This document shows positions 26,525 through 35,254 of a stretch of DNA of 64,000 nucleotides, one piece after another. The stretch covers positions 7,075,486 to 7,139,485 of the forward strand of contig NZ_CP022161.1 in the NCBI RefSeq assembly GCF_002214185.1. The letters are read 5' to 3'. The position numbers and the translations under genes were made by a program. The notes beneath the pieces were generated by a model. That model did not search any database, was not told where the DNA came from, and worked only from the letters and a program-made list of their open reading frames with translations. Within the stretch, counting starts at the first letter, position 1. Each line of letters begins with the position of its first letter. The DNA comes from Streptomyces capitiformicae (GTDB lineage: Bacteria; Actinomycetota; Actinomycetes; Streptomycetales; Streptomycetaceae).

Positions 26525-27553
26525 ATGCACGTAGGAACATTTGTACTGGGAGCCCAGTTCCCCGGCCAGGGCCATGGGGAGGCGCTCCACCGGACGGTTC
26601 GGACGGCGGAGGCGGCCGAAGCCGCCGGTCTGGACGCGGTCTGGCTGGCCGAGCACCATTTCGTGCCGTACGGGACATGCCCGTCGGCGGTCACCCTCGC
26701 CGCGTTACTGCTGGGACGCACCCGGCGGATCCGTGTCGGTACGGCGGTCAGCGTGCTGCCCACCGTCCATCCCGTGGCCCTGGGCGAACAGGCCGCCCTG
26801 CTGCATGTGACCTCCGGCGGACGCTTCTCGCTGGGCGTCGGCCGCGGCGGCCCCTGGGTCGATCTGGAGGTCTTCGGCACCGGCCTCGAGGCGTACGAGA
26901 AGGGGTTCCCGGAATCACTCGATCTGCTCATGCGCTGGCTCCGCGAACCCTCGGTGTCGGCGTCGGGGGAACGATTCAGCTTCCGTGAGGTCCCCGTCGT
27001 ACCGAGGCCCTCGGAGGATCTGGACGAGACGCCCGGCCCCGAGGTCGTCGTCGCCTGCACCTCACCGGCGAGCGTACGGCTGGCGGCCGAGCGCGGTCTG
27101 TCGATGCTGCTCGGGATGCACGTCGGGGACGAGGAGAAGGCCGAGATGGTGGCGATGTGGCGCAAGTCCGCCCGGGCCGCGGGCCGTTCGCCGGAGGAGA
27201 TCGCCGGCGCGGCCCATGTGTCGGCCGGCGTCTGCCAGATCGCGGACCGGCGCACCGACGCCGTGGAGGCGCTCACCAAGGCGATGCCGGGCTGGCTGAA
27301 GCAGGGCCTCGACGCCCATGTGACCGTGGACGGCCGCGCCCGCGCCATGCGGGACCCGCTCGCGTACACCGAACTGCTCTGCGGGCTGCACCCGGTGGGG
27401 ACTCCGCGGCTGTGCGCCGACCGGCTCGCGGCGACGAGCGAGCGCACGGGCATCTCCCGCTTCGCCCTGCTCGTCGAGGGCTCCGGCGACCTCACGGCGA
27501 CGGAGGAGAACGTACGACGACTCGGTGCCGAGGTGCTGCCTCACCTCGGCTGA
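26525..27553 (+). CDS. LLM-class flavin/F420-dependent oxidoreductase
   Basis: 342-residue luciferase-like monooxygenase-fold protein. It begins MHVGTFVLGAQFPGQGHGEA and contains AGLDAVWLAEHHF, RIRVGTAVSVLPTVHPVALGEQAALLHV and GRFSLGVGRGGPW, all typical of the F420- or FMN-dependent LLM group. An AGGAAG site precedes the ATG by 5 bases. The substrate is unknown. Confidence 0.85.
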   Translation: MHVGTFVLGAQFPGQGHGEALHRTVRTAEAAEAAGLDAVWLAEHHFVPYGTCPSAVTLAALLLGRTRRIRVGTAVSVLPTVHPVALGEQAALLHVTSGGRFSLGVGRGGPWVDLEVFGTGLEAYEKGFPESLDLLMRWLREPSVSASGERFSFREVPVVPRPSEDLDETPGPEVVVACTSPASVRLAAERGLSMLLGMHVGDEEKAEMVAMWRKSARAAGRSPEEIAGAAHVSAGVCQIADRRTDAVEALTKAMPGWLKQGLDAHVTVDGRARAMRDPLAYTELLCGLHPVGTPRLCADRLAATSERTGISRFALLVEGSGDLTATEENVRRLGAEVLPHLG

Positions 27554-27644
27554 GCCGTACCCAGGGCCCTTGCGGGAAGCTTGCCGCCCCGCTTACTGAT
27601 GCACCTCCCGCGGTTGGAGCGGCAAGCCGTAGTGCGTCATGCCC

Positions 27645-28037
27645 TCAGCAGTCCCGGAGTTCCGGGGACTGATTGAGGAGTTGGCCGCGGATCGAGGTGA
27701 AGCGGGCCAACCTGTCGTCCACGGACGGGTCCAGCGGGAACACCGCCACGCGGTGGCAGTTCTGGAAGGCCAGCCGTACTCCGAAGTGCCGCTGCAGCGC
27801 GCCGCGAATCGCGTCACTCGCGAGCGCGCGCAGCAACTGTCCGCGCGCCTGCTCGTCCGGCGGGGGCGTCTGGTTGTCGGCGAACTCCCCGCCTTCCACC
27901 TTCAGCTGGACCACCAGGGAGCTGATCATCTCCCACGCGTAGGGCAGGGAGGTCCGGACGCAGTCGACGAAGGCGGCTTCGTCGACCTCGCCTCGCTCGG
28001 CCTGTTCGAGTAGGGCCGGTGAGACGTCGAGCGACAT
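27645..28037 (-). CDS. SCO5389-family conserved actinobacterial protein
   Basis: 130 residues beginning [20 protein letters not shown], with [41 protein letters not shown] recall this as a widely conserved actinobacterial family with no known function and no recognisable domain. The ATG at 28,035-28,037 with a GAGGAGAA site is chosen. It is divergent from nucS across 394 bp. Confidence 0.8.
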   Translation of the reverse strand: MSLDVSPALLEQAERGEVDEAAFVDCVRTSLPYAWEMISSLVVQLKVEGGEFADNQTPPPDEQARGQLLRALASDAIRGALQRHFGVRLAFQNCHRVAVFPLDPSVDDRLARFTSIRGQLLNQSPELRDC

Positions 28038-28431
28038 GGGTTCTCCTCTCACACCCCCAGAACGACAGGGGTTGACGGACAAGGCCGGAGATCACACCAC
28101 CGAACACGCAGAGTGCACGGCTGGCGACCTCACGTTTCTACGGTATGCAACCGATCGTGACCGCACCAGGAGAATGCGCGCACCGACACCGCGCTTGACG
28201 CACACAATCAGCCATTGCCGAACAAGAGTTGACAGAGGCACATGCCGGGGGACGACAGAGGCCCAGATGAGAGGGGGGAGGGCGCGACGGAGGGCGACTT
28301 TTCCCGACGTTCTCGGCCGGGTTCGCCGTGGCCGTCGAACGGGCCCGCCGTGGACGTCGTGGTCGCCGGACCGAGGCCGTTGTGGTCGTCGAATCGCGCG
28401 GACCGGTCGCCGTCGAGTAGCGTTGCCGACC
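28038..28431. other. Intergenic region between the SCO5389-family gene and nucS
   Basis: No gene is supported here. TTGACAGAGGCACATG (from 28,229) contains a good -35 element, and several AT-richer patches suggest divergent promoters. No long repeat is seen. Confidence 0.4.
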
Positions 28432-29103
28432 ATGCGTCTCGTCATTGCCCGCTGCTCCGTGGACTACGCGGGCCGGCTCACCGCCCACCTCCCCTCAGCC
28501 CCCCGCCTGATCCTGGTGAAGGCGGACGGCAGCGTCTCCATCCACGCGGACGACCGGGCCTACAAGCCCCTCAACTGGATGTCGCCGCCCTGCACGCTGA
28601 AGGAGGGCACAGGCGACGAAGAGGGTGTCTGGACCGTCATCAACAAGGCGGGCGAGAAGCTCATCATCACCATGGAGGAAGTCCTCCATGACTCCTCGCA
28701 CGAGCTGGGCGTGGACCCCGGGCTGATCAAGGACGGCGTCGAGGCGCACCTCCAGGAACTGCTCGCCGACCGCATCGAGACCCTCGGCGAGGGCTACACG
28801 CTCATCCGCCGCGAGTACATGACGGCCATCGGCCCGGTGGACATCCTGTGCCGGGACGCGGAGGGGGCGACCGTCGCGGTCGAGATCAAGCGGCGCGGCG
28901 AGATCGACGGTGTCGAGCAACTCACGCGCTATCTGGAGCTGTTGAACCGCGACCCGCATCTCGCGCCGGTCCGCGGCATCTTCGCCGCCCAGGAGATCAA
29001 GCCTCAGGCCCGCGTCCTCGCCACCGACCGCGGCATCGGCTGCCAGGTCCTGGACTACGACGCCCTGCGCGGCATCGAGGACGACAAACTGCGGCTGTTC
29101 TGA
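28432..29103 (+). CDS. nucS: Endonuclease NucS (EndoMS), mismatch-specific
   Basis: 223-residue nuclease that replaces MutS/MutL mismatch repair in actinobacteria by cutting both strands at certain mismatches. The C-terminal RecB-like domain has Asp137 (GPVDILC), Glu151 and Lys153 ([10 protein letters not shown]). The protein ends DDKLRLF, the usual sliding-clamp binding tail. A TAGCGT -10-like box 8 bases upstream and no ribosome site suggest a leaderless transcript. A strong terminator follows. Confidence 0.93.
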   Translation: MRLVIARCSVDYAGRLTAHLPSAPRLILVKADGSVSIHADDRAYKPLNWMSPPCTLKEGTGDEEGVWTVINKAGEKLIITMEEVLHDSSHELGVDPGLIKDGVEAHLQELLADRIETLGEGYTLIRREYMTAIGPVDILCRDAEGATVAVEIKRRGEIDGVEQLTRYLELLNRDPHLAPVRGIFAAQEIKPQARVLATDRGIGCQVLDYDALRGIEDDKLRLF

Positions 29104-29113
29104 GCCGTTTCAC

Positions 29114-29154
29114 GCAAGAGGGCCGGGTCCGTCGCACGGTCCCGGCCCTCTTGC
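29114..29154 (+). terminator. Strong terminator after nucS
   Basis: GCAAGAGGGCCGGG pairs perfectly with CCCGGCCCTCTTGC (14 bp, 13-base loop), 10 bp after nucS and 19 bp before the converging gene's end. It would serve both. Confidence 0.85.
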
Positions 29155-29173
29155 GCTGACGTGAGCCTCGGCC

Positions 29174-31909
29174 TCACATCACCGAGTTGTCGGCAGGGGT
29201 TTCGCTGCTGCTGCTCTCCGGGGCGCTCGCCGACATGCTTCCGGACGGCGACAAGGTGCCGCTCGTCGTCGTGCCGCTCGTCGTTCCGCTCGTCGTTCCG
29301 TCCGTGGTGCCGCCGCCGGTCGTGCCGCCGTCCGTGGTCCCGCCGTCGGTCGTCCCGCCGTCCGTGGTCCCGCCATCGGTCCCGCCGTCGGTCGTACCAC
29401 CGTCCGTCGTGCCCCCATCGGTCGTCCCGCCGTCCGTGGTCCCGCCATCGGTCCCGCCGTCGGTCGTACCACCGTCCGTCGTCCCGCCATCGGTCGTTCC
29501 GCCCGGGGAACCGCCGCCGGTCGTGCCGCCGGTCGTGCCGCCCGTCGTCCCGCCACCGGTCGTTCCGCCCGAGGAACCGCCCGTAGAGCCGCCGGTGGTT
29601 CCGCCGTCCGACGAACCGGACGAGTCCGAGGGCGACGGATCGTTGTCGTCCGACGGTCCCGGCGTGTTCGTCGGCGTCGGGTCGTCCGCGGTGCCGTAGG
29701 TCCCGTCGGGGCCCGGGTCGGTCGGTTCCGGGAGTGTGCCGGGGTCGTTGGCGTCCCCTTCCCGCTTGGGGCGCTCCTCCGCGCCGAGGCCGCTGTCGTC
29801 GAAGCCCTCGCTGGCGGAGGGGTTGACGCCCACCTTCTCGGACGGGGTCCGCGTGTTGTTGTCCGAGGTCGCGCCAAGGGTTACGACGGTGCCCAGGACG
29901 GCGGCGAGCAGCGCGCCCGCCCCCGCCGCCGCGAGGTTGCGCCGGGCGCCGCCGACCAGGCCCTTGAGGCCGCCGGCCTTGTGCGCGGGCGAGCCACCGC
30001 CGGGACGATGGGTGACCAGCGTCGCCTCGGGACCGGTCGTCGCGGAAGCGCCCACCGCACCCACCGCGCCCACCGCGCCGAAGCCCGTCGGCATGTACCC
30101 GGAGGGCACCCCGCCGGGCGGTGAGGCCGACTCCTCGTGCCGTGCGTCCGGTACCTCCTCCCCCGCCGCCGTACGACCGCCGGGCGGGGTCGCCCCGGAG
30201 CGGTCGGCGACCAGGGCGAGGGCCCTGCGGCCGGCGACCGTGCCGTGCTTGTCGGCGAGGGCGCCGCGCAGCCCGATGGAGGCCTCCAGCTCGGCGCGGG
30301 CCCGGTCCAGTTGCCCAAGGCAGAGCGCCAGTATGCCCAGCTCGTGGTGGAAGTAGGCCTGGTCGGCGGCCTCCCCGGCGAGCCGGGACGCCTCGGCGCC
30401 GGTCCGCAGGGCCCGTTCCCAGGCGTTCCAGTGCAGCCCCGCGGCGAACGCGGGCGCTGCCTGCCGGGCCAGCCGCACCGCGACGCTCTCCTCCGCCTCC
30501 TCGGTGGGCGGCTCGGTGAGCGGCCCGAGGACGGTGAGCGCGGCGAGCACGGCGTCCGCCTCGGCCGAGACCCGCTCGGGTGTGACCGAAGGATGCCCGG
30601 CCCACCAGGCGTAGTGCCGGGCGGCGCTGCGCGCGCGGGCCTCGACGTCGTCGGCGTACCCGGCGGCCTCCAGCTGGGTCTGTACGCCGGCCGCGAGCCG
30701 GTAGCGCGCGCCGACCGGCGTGACGAGGGCGCAGCCGACGAGCTCGCCGAGGGCGGCGTCCGCGTGGGTGTCGCCGACCAGGGCGGGCAGATGGGCCTGG
30801 TGCGGGACCTCGCCGCCGAGTGCGATCGCGAATCTCAGGGTCTCGCGTGCCGAGGCGCTCAGCCGGGACGCGAGCAGCGCGGCGGGCGCGGCTCCCTCGG
30901 CGAGCGACGGCAGAGGTACCTCGTGTGTGTCCGCCGAGGAGTCGAAGGGCGCGTCGACCGGCGGTGCGTCCGCGAAGACGCCGAACTCGTCGACGGCGTC
31001 CGCGCCCGCCCGCAGCCGGTCCCGCTGCCTGAGCAGCGCCCCGGCCTGGGTGAACCGCAGCGGCAGCCCCTCGGACTCGAACAGCAGGTCGCCCGCCCAG
31101 TTCACCTCCTCCTCGGTGAGCGCCCGCCCCACGGCACGCTCCAGCACTGCCAGGCTGCCCGCCCGGTCGAACCCGCCGAGCACGATCTCTTCGAGGGGCG
31201 CGTCGTCGGACGGCAGGGGTACGTCGGGGGTGGCGCCGATCAGGAAGGCGCACTCCGGGGTCGCGTCGAGCAGTTCGTCGAGCGCGGCCCCGCCGAACTC
31301 CAGGTCGTCCAGGACGACGACCGCGCCGATGTCCCGTACGACGTCGAGGATCTGCTGCTGTCCGGGCCGGAACAGGGGCGTGCTGTACACAGCTGTGAAC
31401 AGGTCGTACAGCAGGTCGGCCACCGTACGCCGGTAACCGCTCAGCCGTACGACGCCGTCTGGCGCGAGGTCCGCGCAGTCCTCGGCGACGGCGTCGAGGA
31501 GCATGGTGCGGCCCGAGCCGGGGGCGCCGGTGAGGCGGACGGAGCGGCCGCGGGCGAGGAGCCGTACGAGCCGTTCTCTCTCGTCGTCGCGCTGGAGCAG
31601 AGGCAGCCGGGGCAGCGTGGGCCCCGGGGGCACGGGCGGCCGGGCGGCGCGGTCGATCTCGGCGCGCTCGGCGGGCGCGTGCTTCTGGGGCCGGCCGGGC
31701 AGTTCGCCCGGTGGGCAGTTCTCTATCTCGCTGCCGTCGACGGGGTTGACGGTGAGCAGGAAGTCGCCCGAGACGAGCTGGACGGTGCGGGCGAGTGCCG
31801 GAGTGTGCCGGTCGAAGTCCTGCGTCAGCGAATCACGTGGTGGACGCTTGCTCTGCGCCTGTCCGTCGTCGTGGACGTGGTCTTCGGGTCCCCGGTTGTT
31901 CGGGTCCAT
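29174..31909 (-). CDS. Membrane-anchored ATP-binding protein with Gly-Thr-Asp repeat tail
   Basis: 911 residues. The cytoplasmic part has an NB-ARC-like ATPase: Walker A LTGAPGSGRTMLLDAV and Walker B-type VVVLDDLEF. Ala/Leu-rich helical repeats resembling TPRs follow. One membrane segment (NLAAAGAGALLAAVLGTVVTLGA) precedes an exported tail of GGTTDGGTTDGG repeats and a Ser-rich end. This layout resembles actinobacterial signalling ATPases that may report on the envelope. The ATG at 31,907-31,909 (MDPNNRGPEDH) is preferred to an upstream one at 31,969. The partner and trigger are unknown. Confidence 0.75.
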   Translation of the reverse strand: MDPNNRGPEDHVHDDGQAQSKRPPRDSLTQDFDRHTPALARTVQLVSGDFLLTVNPVDGSEIENCPPGELPGRPQKHAPAERAEIDRAARPPVPPGPTLPRLPLLQRDDERERLVRLLARGRSVRLTGAPGSGRTMLLDAVAEDCADLAPDGVVRLSGYRRTVADLLYDLFTAVYSTPLFRPGQQQILDVVRDIGAVVVLDDLEFGGAALDELLDATPECAFLIGATPDVPLPSDDAPLEEIVLGGFDRAGSLAVLERAVGRALTEEEVNWAGDLLFESEGLPLRFTQAGALLRQRDRLRAGADAVDEFGVFADAPPVDAPFDSSADTHEVPLPSLAEGAAPAALLASRLSASARETLRFAIALGGEVPHQAHLPALVGDTHADAALGELVGCALVTPVGARYRLAAGVQTQLEAAGYADDVEARARSAARHYAWWAGHPSVTPERVSAEADAVLAALTVLGPLTEPPTEEAEESVAVRLARQAAPAFAAGLHWNAWERALRTGAEASRLAGEAADQAYFHHELGILALCLGQLDRARAELEASIGLRGALADKHGTVAGRRALALVADRSGATPPGGRTAAGEEVPDARHEESASPPGGVPSGYMPTGFGAVGAVGAVGASATTGPEATLVTHRPGGGSPAHKAGGLKGLVGGARRNLAAAGAGALLAAVLGTVVTLGATSDNNTRTPSEKVGVNPSASEGFDDSGLGAEERPKREGDANDPGTLPEPTDPGPDGTYGTADDPTPTNTPGPSDDNDPSPSDSSGSSDGGTTGGSTGGSSGGTTGGGTTGGTTGGTTGGGSPGGTTDGGTTDGGTTDGGTDGGTTDGGTTDGGTTDGGTTDGGTDGGTTDGGTTDGGTTDGGTTGGGTTDGTTSGTTSGTTTSGTLSPSGSMSASAPESSSSETPADNSVM
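29290..29600 (-). repeat. Coding tandem repeats (Gly-Thr-Thr-Asp-Gly tail)
   Basis: Units of 12-18 bp of the type CCGTCCGTGGTCCCGCCATC repeat throughout. A 60-base stretch starting at 29,349 recurs almost unchanged at 29,421, so the tail has grown by 72-bp duplication. Copy number is likely to vary between strains. Confidence 0.75.
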
Positions 31910-32160
31910 CGGTTCTAGCCCCCCAAAAGCGTCTCGTGTGCTGGAGCCCCTCCCGGCCGTGTCGCACACTGCGCTGTCGCTTCTGGTCCGGAACCCGCTC
32001 GAGGGTTGCTGGCAGCGGGCAGCCGAACCCTAAACCTTTGCACAGTATCTCCGACAGTCCGGGATACCGCGCCGTCCGAGACGTCACGGTCTCGTGAGGA
32101 TTGGGAGTCTGGTGCCTTTCCTCCCGTTGGGGCCGGGTGTCCCACACGCATCGAGTCATA

Positions 32161-32176
32161 CGTGCGGATCCGCACG
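32161..32176. promoter_or_regulatory. Perfect 16-bp palindrome after the STAS gene
   Basis: CGTGCGGA followed by TCCGCACG lies 5 bp beyond the STAS gene's stop codon. It could be a short terminator stem or a protein-binding site. Confidence 0.4.
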
Positions 32177-32181
32177 CCCGT

Positions 32182-32505
32182 TCACACGCGAGGCAGCGAC
32201 TCCAGCCCGATGCCGCCCTCGATCGCCAGGATGCGGTGCAGTCGTGTGGCCACGAGCAGCCGCTGCATCTGCGGTGGTACACGTCGCAGCACCAGCCGCC
32301 GTCCGCACCGTCCCGCCCGCCGGTGGGCTCCCATGATCACGCCGAGTCCGGTGGCGTCCCAGGAGTCCAGCTCTGACAGGTCGAGCACCAGGTCGCCGGC
32401 TCCGTCGTCGACGGCCGAGTGCAGGACCGTACGGGCGTCCGCCGCGCTGCGTACGTCGAGGCGGCCCCCGACGACCAGCTCGGCGTGGTCGCCCCTGATG
32501 TACAT
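32182..32505 (-). CDS. STAS-domain anti-sigma factor antagonist
   Basis: 107 residues beginning MYIRGDHAELVVGGRLDVRS. Single STAS fold of the SpoIIAA type. The phospho-acceptor loop reads LDSWDATGLGVI, with Thr where many relatives have Ser. These proteins bind anti-sigma kinases when unphosphorylated. The ATG with GGGGAG 5 bases upstream is a better start than the one at 32,571. No anti-sigma kinase gene lies next to it. Confidence 0.82.
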   Translation of the reverse strand: MYIRGDHAELVVGGRLDVRSAADARTVLHSAVDDGAGDLVLDLSELDSWDATGLGVIMGAHRRAGRCGRRLVLRRVPPQMQRLLVATRLHRILAIEGGIGLESLPRV

Positions 32506-32657
32506 AAGCGCTCCCCGAGAGTGCGTCTCGTACTCCGTGAGTAGGTGATGCAACGTCTGACGGCGTTTCACGCCGCCAGGTTGCCGTCTGTGAGCGAACC
32601 GATACCGAATTCACCTCAAGGGGTGATGCCCCGGAGGTTCAGGCGATTGCCTGAGGT

Positions 32658-33506
32658 TCAGTGCTTGTAGAAGCCCTGCCCGCTCTTGCGTCCGATGTCA
32701 CCGGCGTCAACCATCCGGCGCATCAGCTCCGGTGGGGCGAACTTCTCGTCCTGGGACTCGGTGTAGATGTTGCTCGTGGCGTGCAGCAGGATGTCGACGC
32801 CCGTCAGGTCGGCCGTGGCCAGCGGTCCCATCGCGTGGCCGAAGCCCAGCTTGCAGGCGAGGTCGATGTCCTCGGCGGTGGCGACACCCGACTCGTACAG
32901 CTTGGCCGCCTCGACGACCAGCGCGGAGATGAGACGGGTCGTCACAAACCCCGCGACGTCACGGTTGACGACGATGCAGGTCTTGCCGACCGACTCGGCG
33001 AACTCCCGTGCGGTGGCGAGGGTCTCGTCGCTCGTCTTGTAGCCGCGGACCAGTTCACACAGCTGCATCATCGGCACCGGCGAGAAGAAGTGCGTACCGA
33101 CGACCCGCTCCGGCCGTTCCGTGACCGCCGCGATCTTGGTGATCGGAATGGCGGAGGTGTTGGACGCGAGCACGGCATCGTCCCGTACGAGCTTGTCGAG
33201 CGCCCGGAAGATCTCGTGCTTGACCTCAAGCTTCTCGAACACGGCCTCGACGACGATGTCCGCGTCGGCCACCGCGTCGAGGTCGGTCGTGGCGTTGATC
33301 CGCGCCAGCGCCGCCTCGGCGTCCTCGGCCGCCAGCTTGCCCTTGCCGACGAACTTGTCGTACGACGCCTGGATGCCGCCGATGCCACGGTCGAGCGCCT
33401 CGTCGGTGACATCGCGCAGGACGACGTCCCAGCCCGCCTGCGCGGACACCTGAGCGATACCGGACCCCATGAGCCCGGCTCCGATGACGGCGAGCTTCCG
33501 TGCCAC
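32658..33506 (-). CDS. 3-hydroxybutyryl-CoA dehydrogenase
   Basis: 282-residue NAD(P)-dependent enzyme for acetoacetyl-CoA/3-hydroxybutyryl-CoA. The Rossmann motif is VIGAGLMGSGIAQ at the N-terminus; VGTHFFSPVPMMQLCELVRG holds the catalytic His, and the C-terminal domain ends RKSGQGFYKH. The GTG at 33,504-33,506 with a GGGGAG site is chosen. It works with the thiolase at 14,712 in C4 acyl-CoA formation, feeding butyryl-CoA, the product side of isobutyryl-CoA mutase. Confidence 0.9.
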   Translation of the reverse strand: MARKLAVIGAGLMGSGIAQVSAQAGWDVVLRDVTDEALDRGIGGIQASYDKFVGKGKLAAEDAEAALARINATTDLDAVADADIVVEAVFEKLEVKHEIFRALDKLVRDDAVLASNTSAIPITKIAAVTERPERVVGTHFFSPVPMMQLCELVRGYKTSDETLATAREFAESVGKTCIVVNRDVAGFVTTRLISALVVEAAKLYESGVATAEDIDLACKLGFGHAMGPLATADLTGVDILLHATSNIYTESQDEKFAPPELMRRMVDAGDIGRKSGQGFYKH

Positions 33507-33740
33507 TGTGCGACTCCCCTGGTACGCGCTGTTGATGATTGCCTCTCGGCCGGACCCTAGCGCTCGTGAGGGGCTGTGTGACCGCTTAGTAACGCGAGTC
33601 ACGTCTCATCTGACGGACATCACACCGGCAGTACTCATTCGGAGGCGCGTACGGCCGTAGTTGAGCACCTTCTCGCCCCACAGGCCCTCCATCTGGTGGA
33701 CGGGTCTTCCGGGCGGCCTGCGCGTAACTACGCTGGTGAC

Positions 33741-34313
33741 ATGGTCAATCTCACGCGCATCTACACCAGGACCGGCGACCAGGGCACCACGAACCTCGGG
33801 GACATGAGCCGGGTGCCCAAGACCGATCTGCGGATCTCGGCGTACGCGGACGCCAACGAGGCGAACGCGGTGATCGGGACGGCGATCGCGCTGGGCGGGC
33901 TGGAGCAGGAGGTCGTGAAGGTCCTCACCCGCGTGCAGAACGACCTCTTCGACGTCGGCGCCGATCTGTCCACGCCGGTCGTCGAGAACCCCGAGTTCCC
34001 GCCTCTCCGCGTCGAGCAGTTCTACATCGACAAGCTGGAGGCGGACTGCGACCGCTTCAACGAGCGGTTGGAGAAGCTGCGCTCCTTCATCCTCCCGGGC
34101 GGTACCCCGGGGGCCGCCCTCCTCCACCAGGCCTGCACGGTCGTACGCCGGGCGGAACGGTCGACGTGGGCGGCGCTGGAGGTCCACGGCGACGTCATGA
34201 ACCCGCTGACGGCGACCTACCTCAACCGCCTGTCCGACCTCCTGTTCATCCTGGCGAGGACGGCGAACAAGGACGTCGGGGACGTGCTGTGGGTGCCGGG
34301 CGGGGAGCGCTAG
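33741..34313 (+). CDS. Cob(I)alamin adenosyltransferase, PduO type
   Basis: 190 residues beginning MVNLTRIYTRTGDQGTTNLGD, the ATP-binding motif of PduO-type adenosyltransferases, with the later PGGTPGAALLHQACTVVRRAER helix. It makes adenosylcobalamin, the cofactor of the mutase at the left edge. A TACGCT -10 box 6 bases upstream and no ribosome site point to a leaderless start. It is the last intact core gene; foreign DNA begins within 30 bp of its stop. Confidence 0.92.
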   Translation: MVNLTRIYTRTGDQGTTNLGDMSRVPKTDLRISAYADANEANAVIGTAIALGGLEQEVVKVLTRVQNDLFDVGADLSTPVVENPEFPPLRVEQFYIDKLEADCDRFNERLEKLRSFILPGGTPGAALLHQACTVVRRAERSTWAALEVHGDVMNPLTATYLNRLSDLLFILARTANKDVGDVLWVPGGER

Positions 34314-34343
34314 CTGTATTGCCCGGTGAGATGTGGGACGCGG

Positions 34344-34934
34344 CTAGGTGTTCTGTCCCGGGAGGTTGTGGACGGGTGAGCCAGGTCTCGGCTGAGGGAT
34401 CTTGAACAGGTGAGGGCCTTCCGGTTTGTCGCCGTCGGCGGACGCGGCTTTGGCGGCGGCCTTGTCTGCCGCTTCCTTGGCCAGTCTCGCCGTCAGTTCC
34501 GCTTCGACGATGACGGGCTTCATCGCGGTCTTGAGCTGTTTCTCCGCCTCGTACAGGGGGTTGGTCAGTAGGGCGAAGACGGCGGACTTGCGGTTGGCGG
34601 GCGGGAGCGCGACCACGGTGTAGAGGTTGGTGGGCTCTCGCCAGTTGCCGCGTACGTGGACCACCGACCGGCCGCCGGCCGCCGTGGCGAGCACGGCGAG
34701 GGCGACTGATCCGGCGAGGTCCACCGGGGTCTGGGTCTCCTCCGCGACGGCCGCCACGAACTCCCCGAGCCAGGCAGGGAGGACGTGGGCGGGGAACGCG
34801 GGTCGCTCGCGGCGGCCGGTGAGGGGGATGGGGTCTTCCCATACGTCCGGGGCGGTGTCGTCCTCGCCAGGCGGGTCTTCCAGGGTGGGCAGTCCGGCCC
34901 ACAGGTCGGGGCTGTCCACAGGCTGTGGAGTCAT
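34344..34934 (-). pseudogene. DUF3987 replication-type protein, C-terminally truncated
   Basis: Only the first 180 or so residues of a protein normally near 500 residues remain: LPAWLGEFVAAVAEETQTPVDLAGSVALAVLATAAGGR and a REPTNLYTVVALPPANRKSAV block match the family start (given in part). The reading ends with about 18 residues that look unrelated. Family members pair with prim-pol genes on AICEs and phage-like plasmids and are thought to act as primase-helicases. It is coupled by ATGA overlap to the upstream gene. Loss of the catalytic part should abolish function. Confidence 0.75.
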
Positions 34935-35254
34935 GAGGCCGCCCTCCCTTCGGCGGTGGTGGTGTGGGGGCAGATGCCGACGATGACGCGGGCGGTCAGC
35001 CTGATGACGGCGGCGCGGCCCCGGGCGCGTTCGTGGTGCCCACAGGCGCAGAGCCAGTCCGCGACCGGGATGCCCTCGCACTGGATCTGAAGCCCCGGGG
35101 TGATGCCGGTGACGGTGGCCGTCTGCGGGTCAGAACCAACAGCAGAAAGGACGCCCTTGCGGGCGACGCCCTTCGGCTCGCCCACGGACGGCTGTGGCGC
35201 GCCCTGTACGGCGCCCTGAGGACTGTTCACGGGCTTTCGGGATGGTTTGGTCAT
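34931..35254 (-). CDS. Small Cys/His-containing AICE protein
   Basis: 107 residues between prim-pol and DUF3987, overlapping both by ATGA. The C-terminal half has WLCACGHHERARG and VGICPH, a possible zinc site (Cys, Cys, His, Cys). The N-terminal half is Pro/Gly-rich. The position suggests a replication accessory role; no family is recognised. Confidence 0.6.
   Translation of the reverse strand: MTKPSRKPVNSPQGAVQGAPQPSVGEPKGVARKGVLSAVGSDPQTATVTGITPGLQIQCEGIPVADWLCACGHHERARGRAAVIRLTARVIVGICPHTTTAEGRAAS

Noticed and set aside
28036..28431. N-terminal extension of NucS to 28,036
   Set aside because: The extension reads as Arg/Thr-rich non-coding sequence; [15 protein letters not shown] is the usual NucS start.
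29290..29600. Repeat array resembling a CRISPR
   Set aside because: Units are short, multiple of three, without unique spacers, and encode a Gly-Thr-Asp protein tail.
29055..31253. 732-codon frame in the Gly-Thr tail region
   Set aside because: Arg-rich out-of-frame reading of the ATPase gene.
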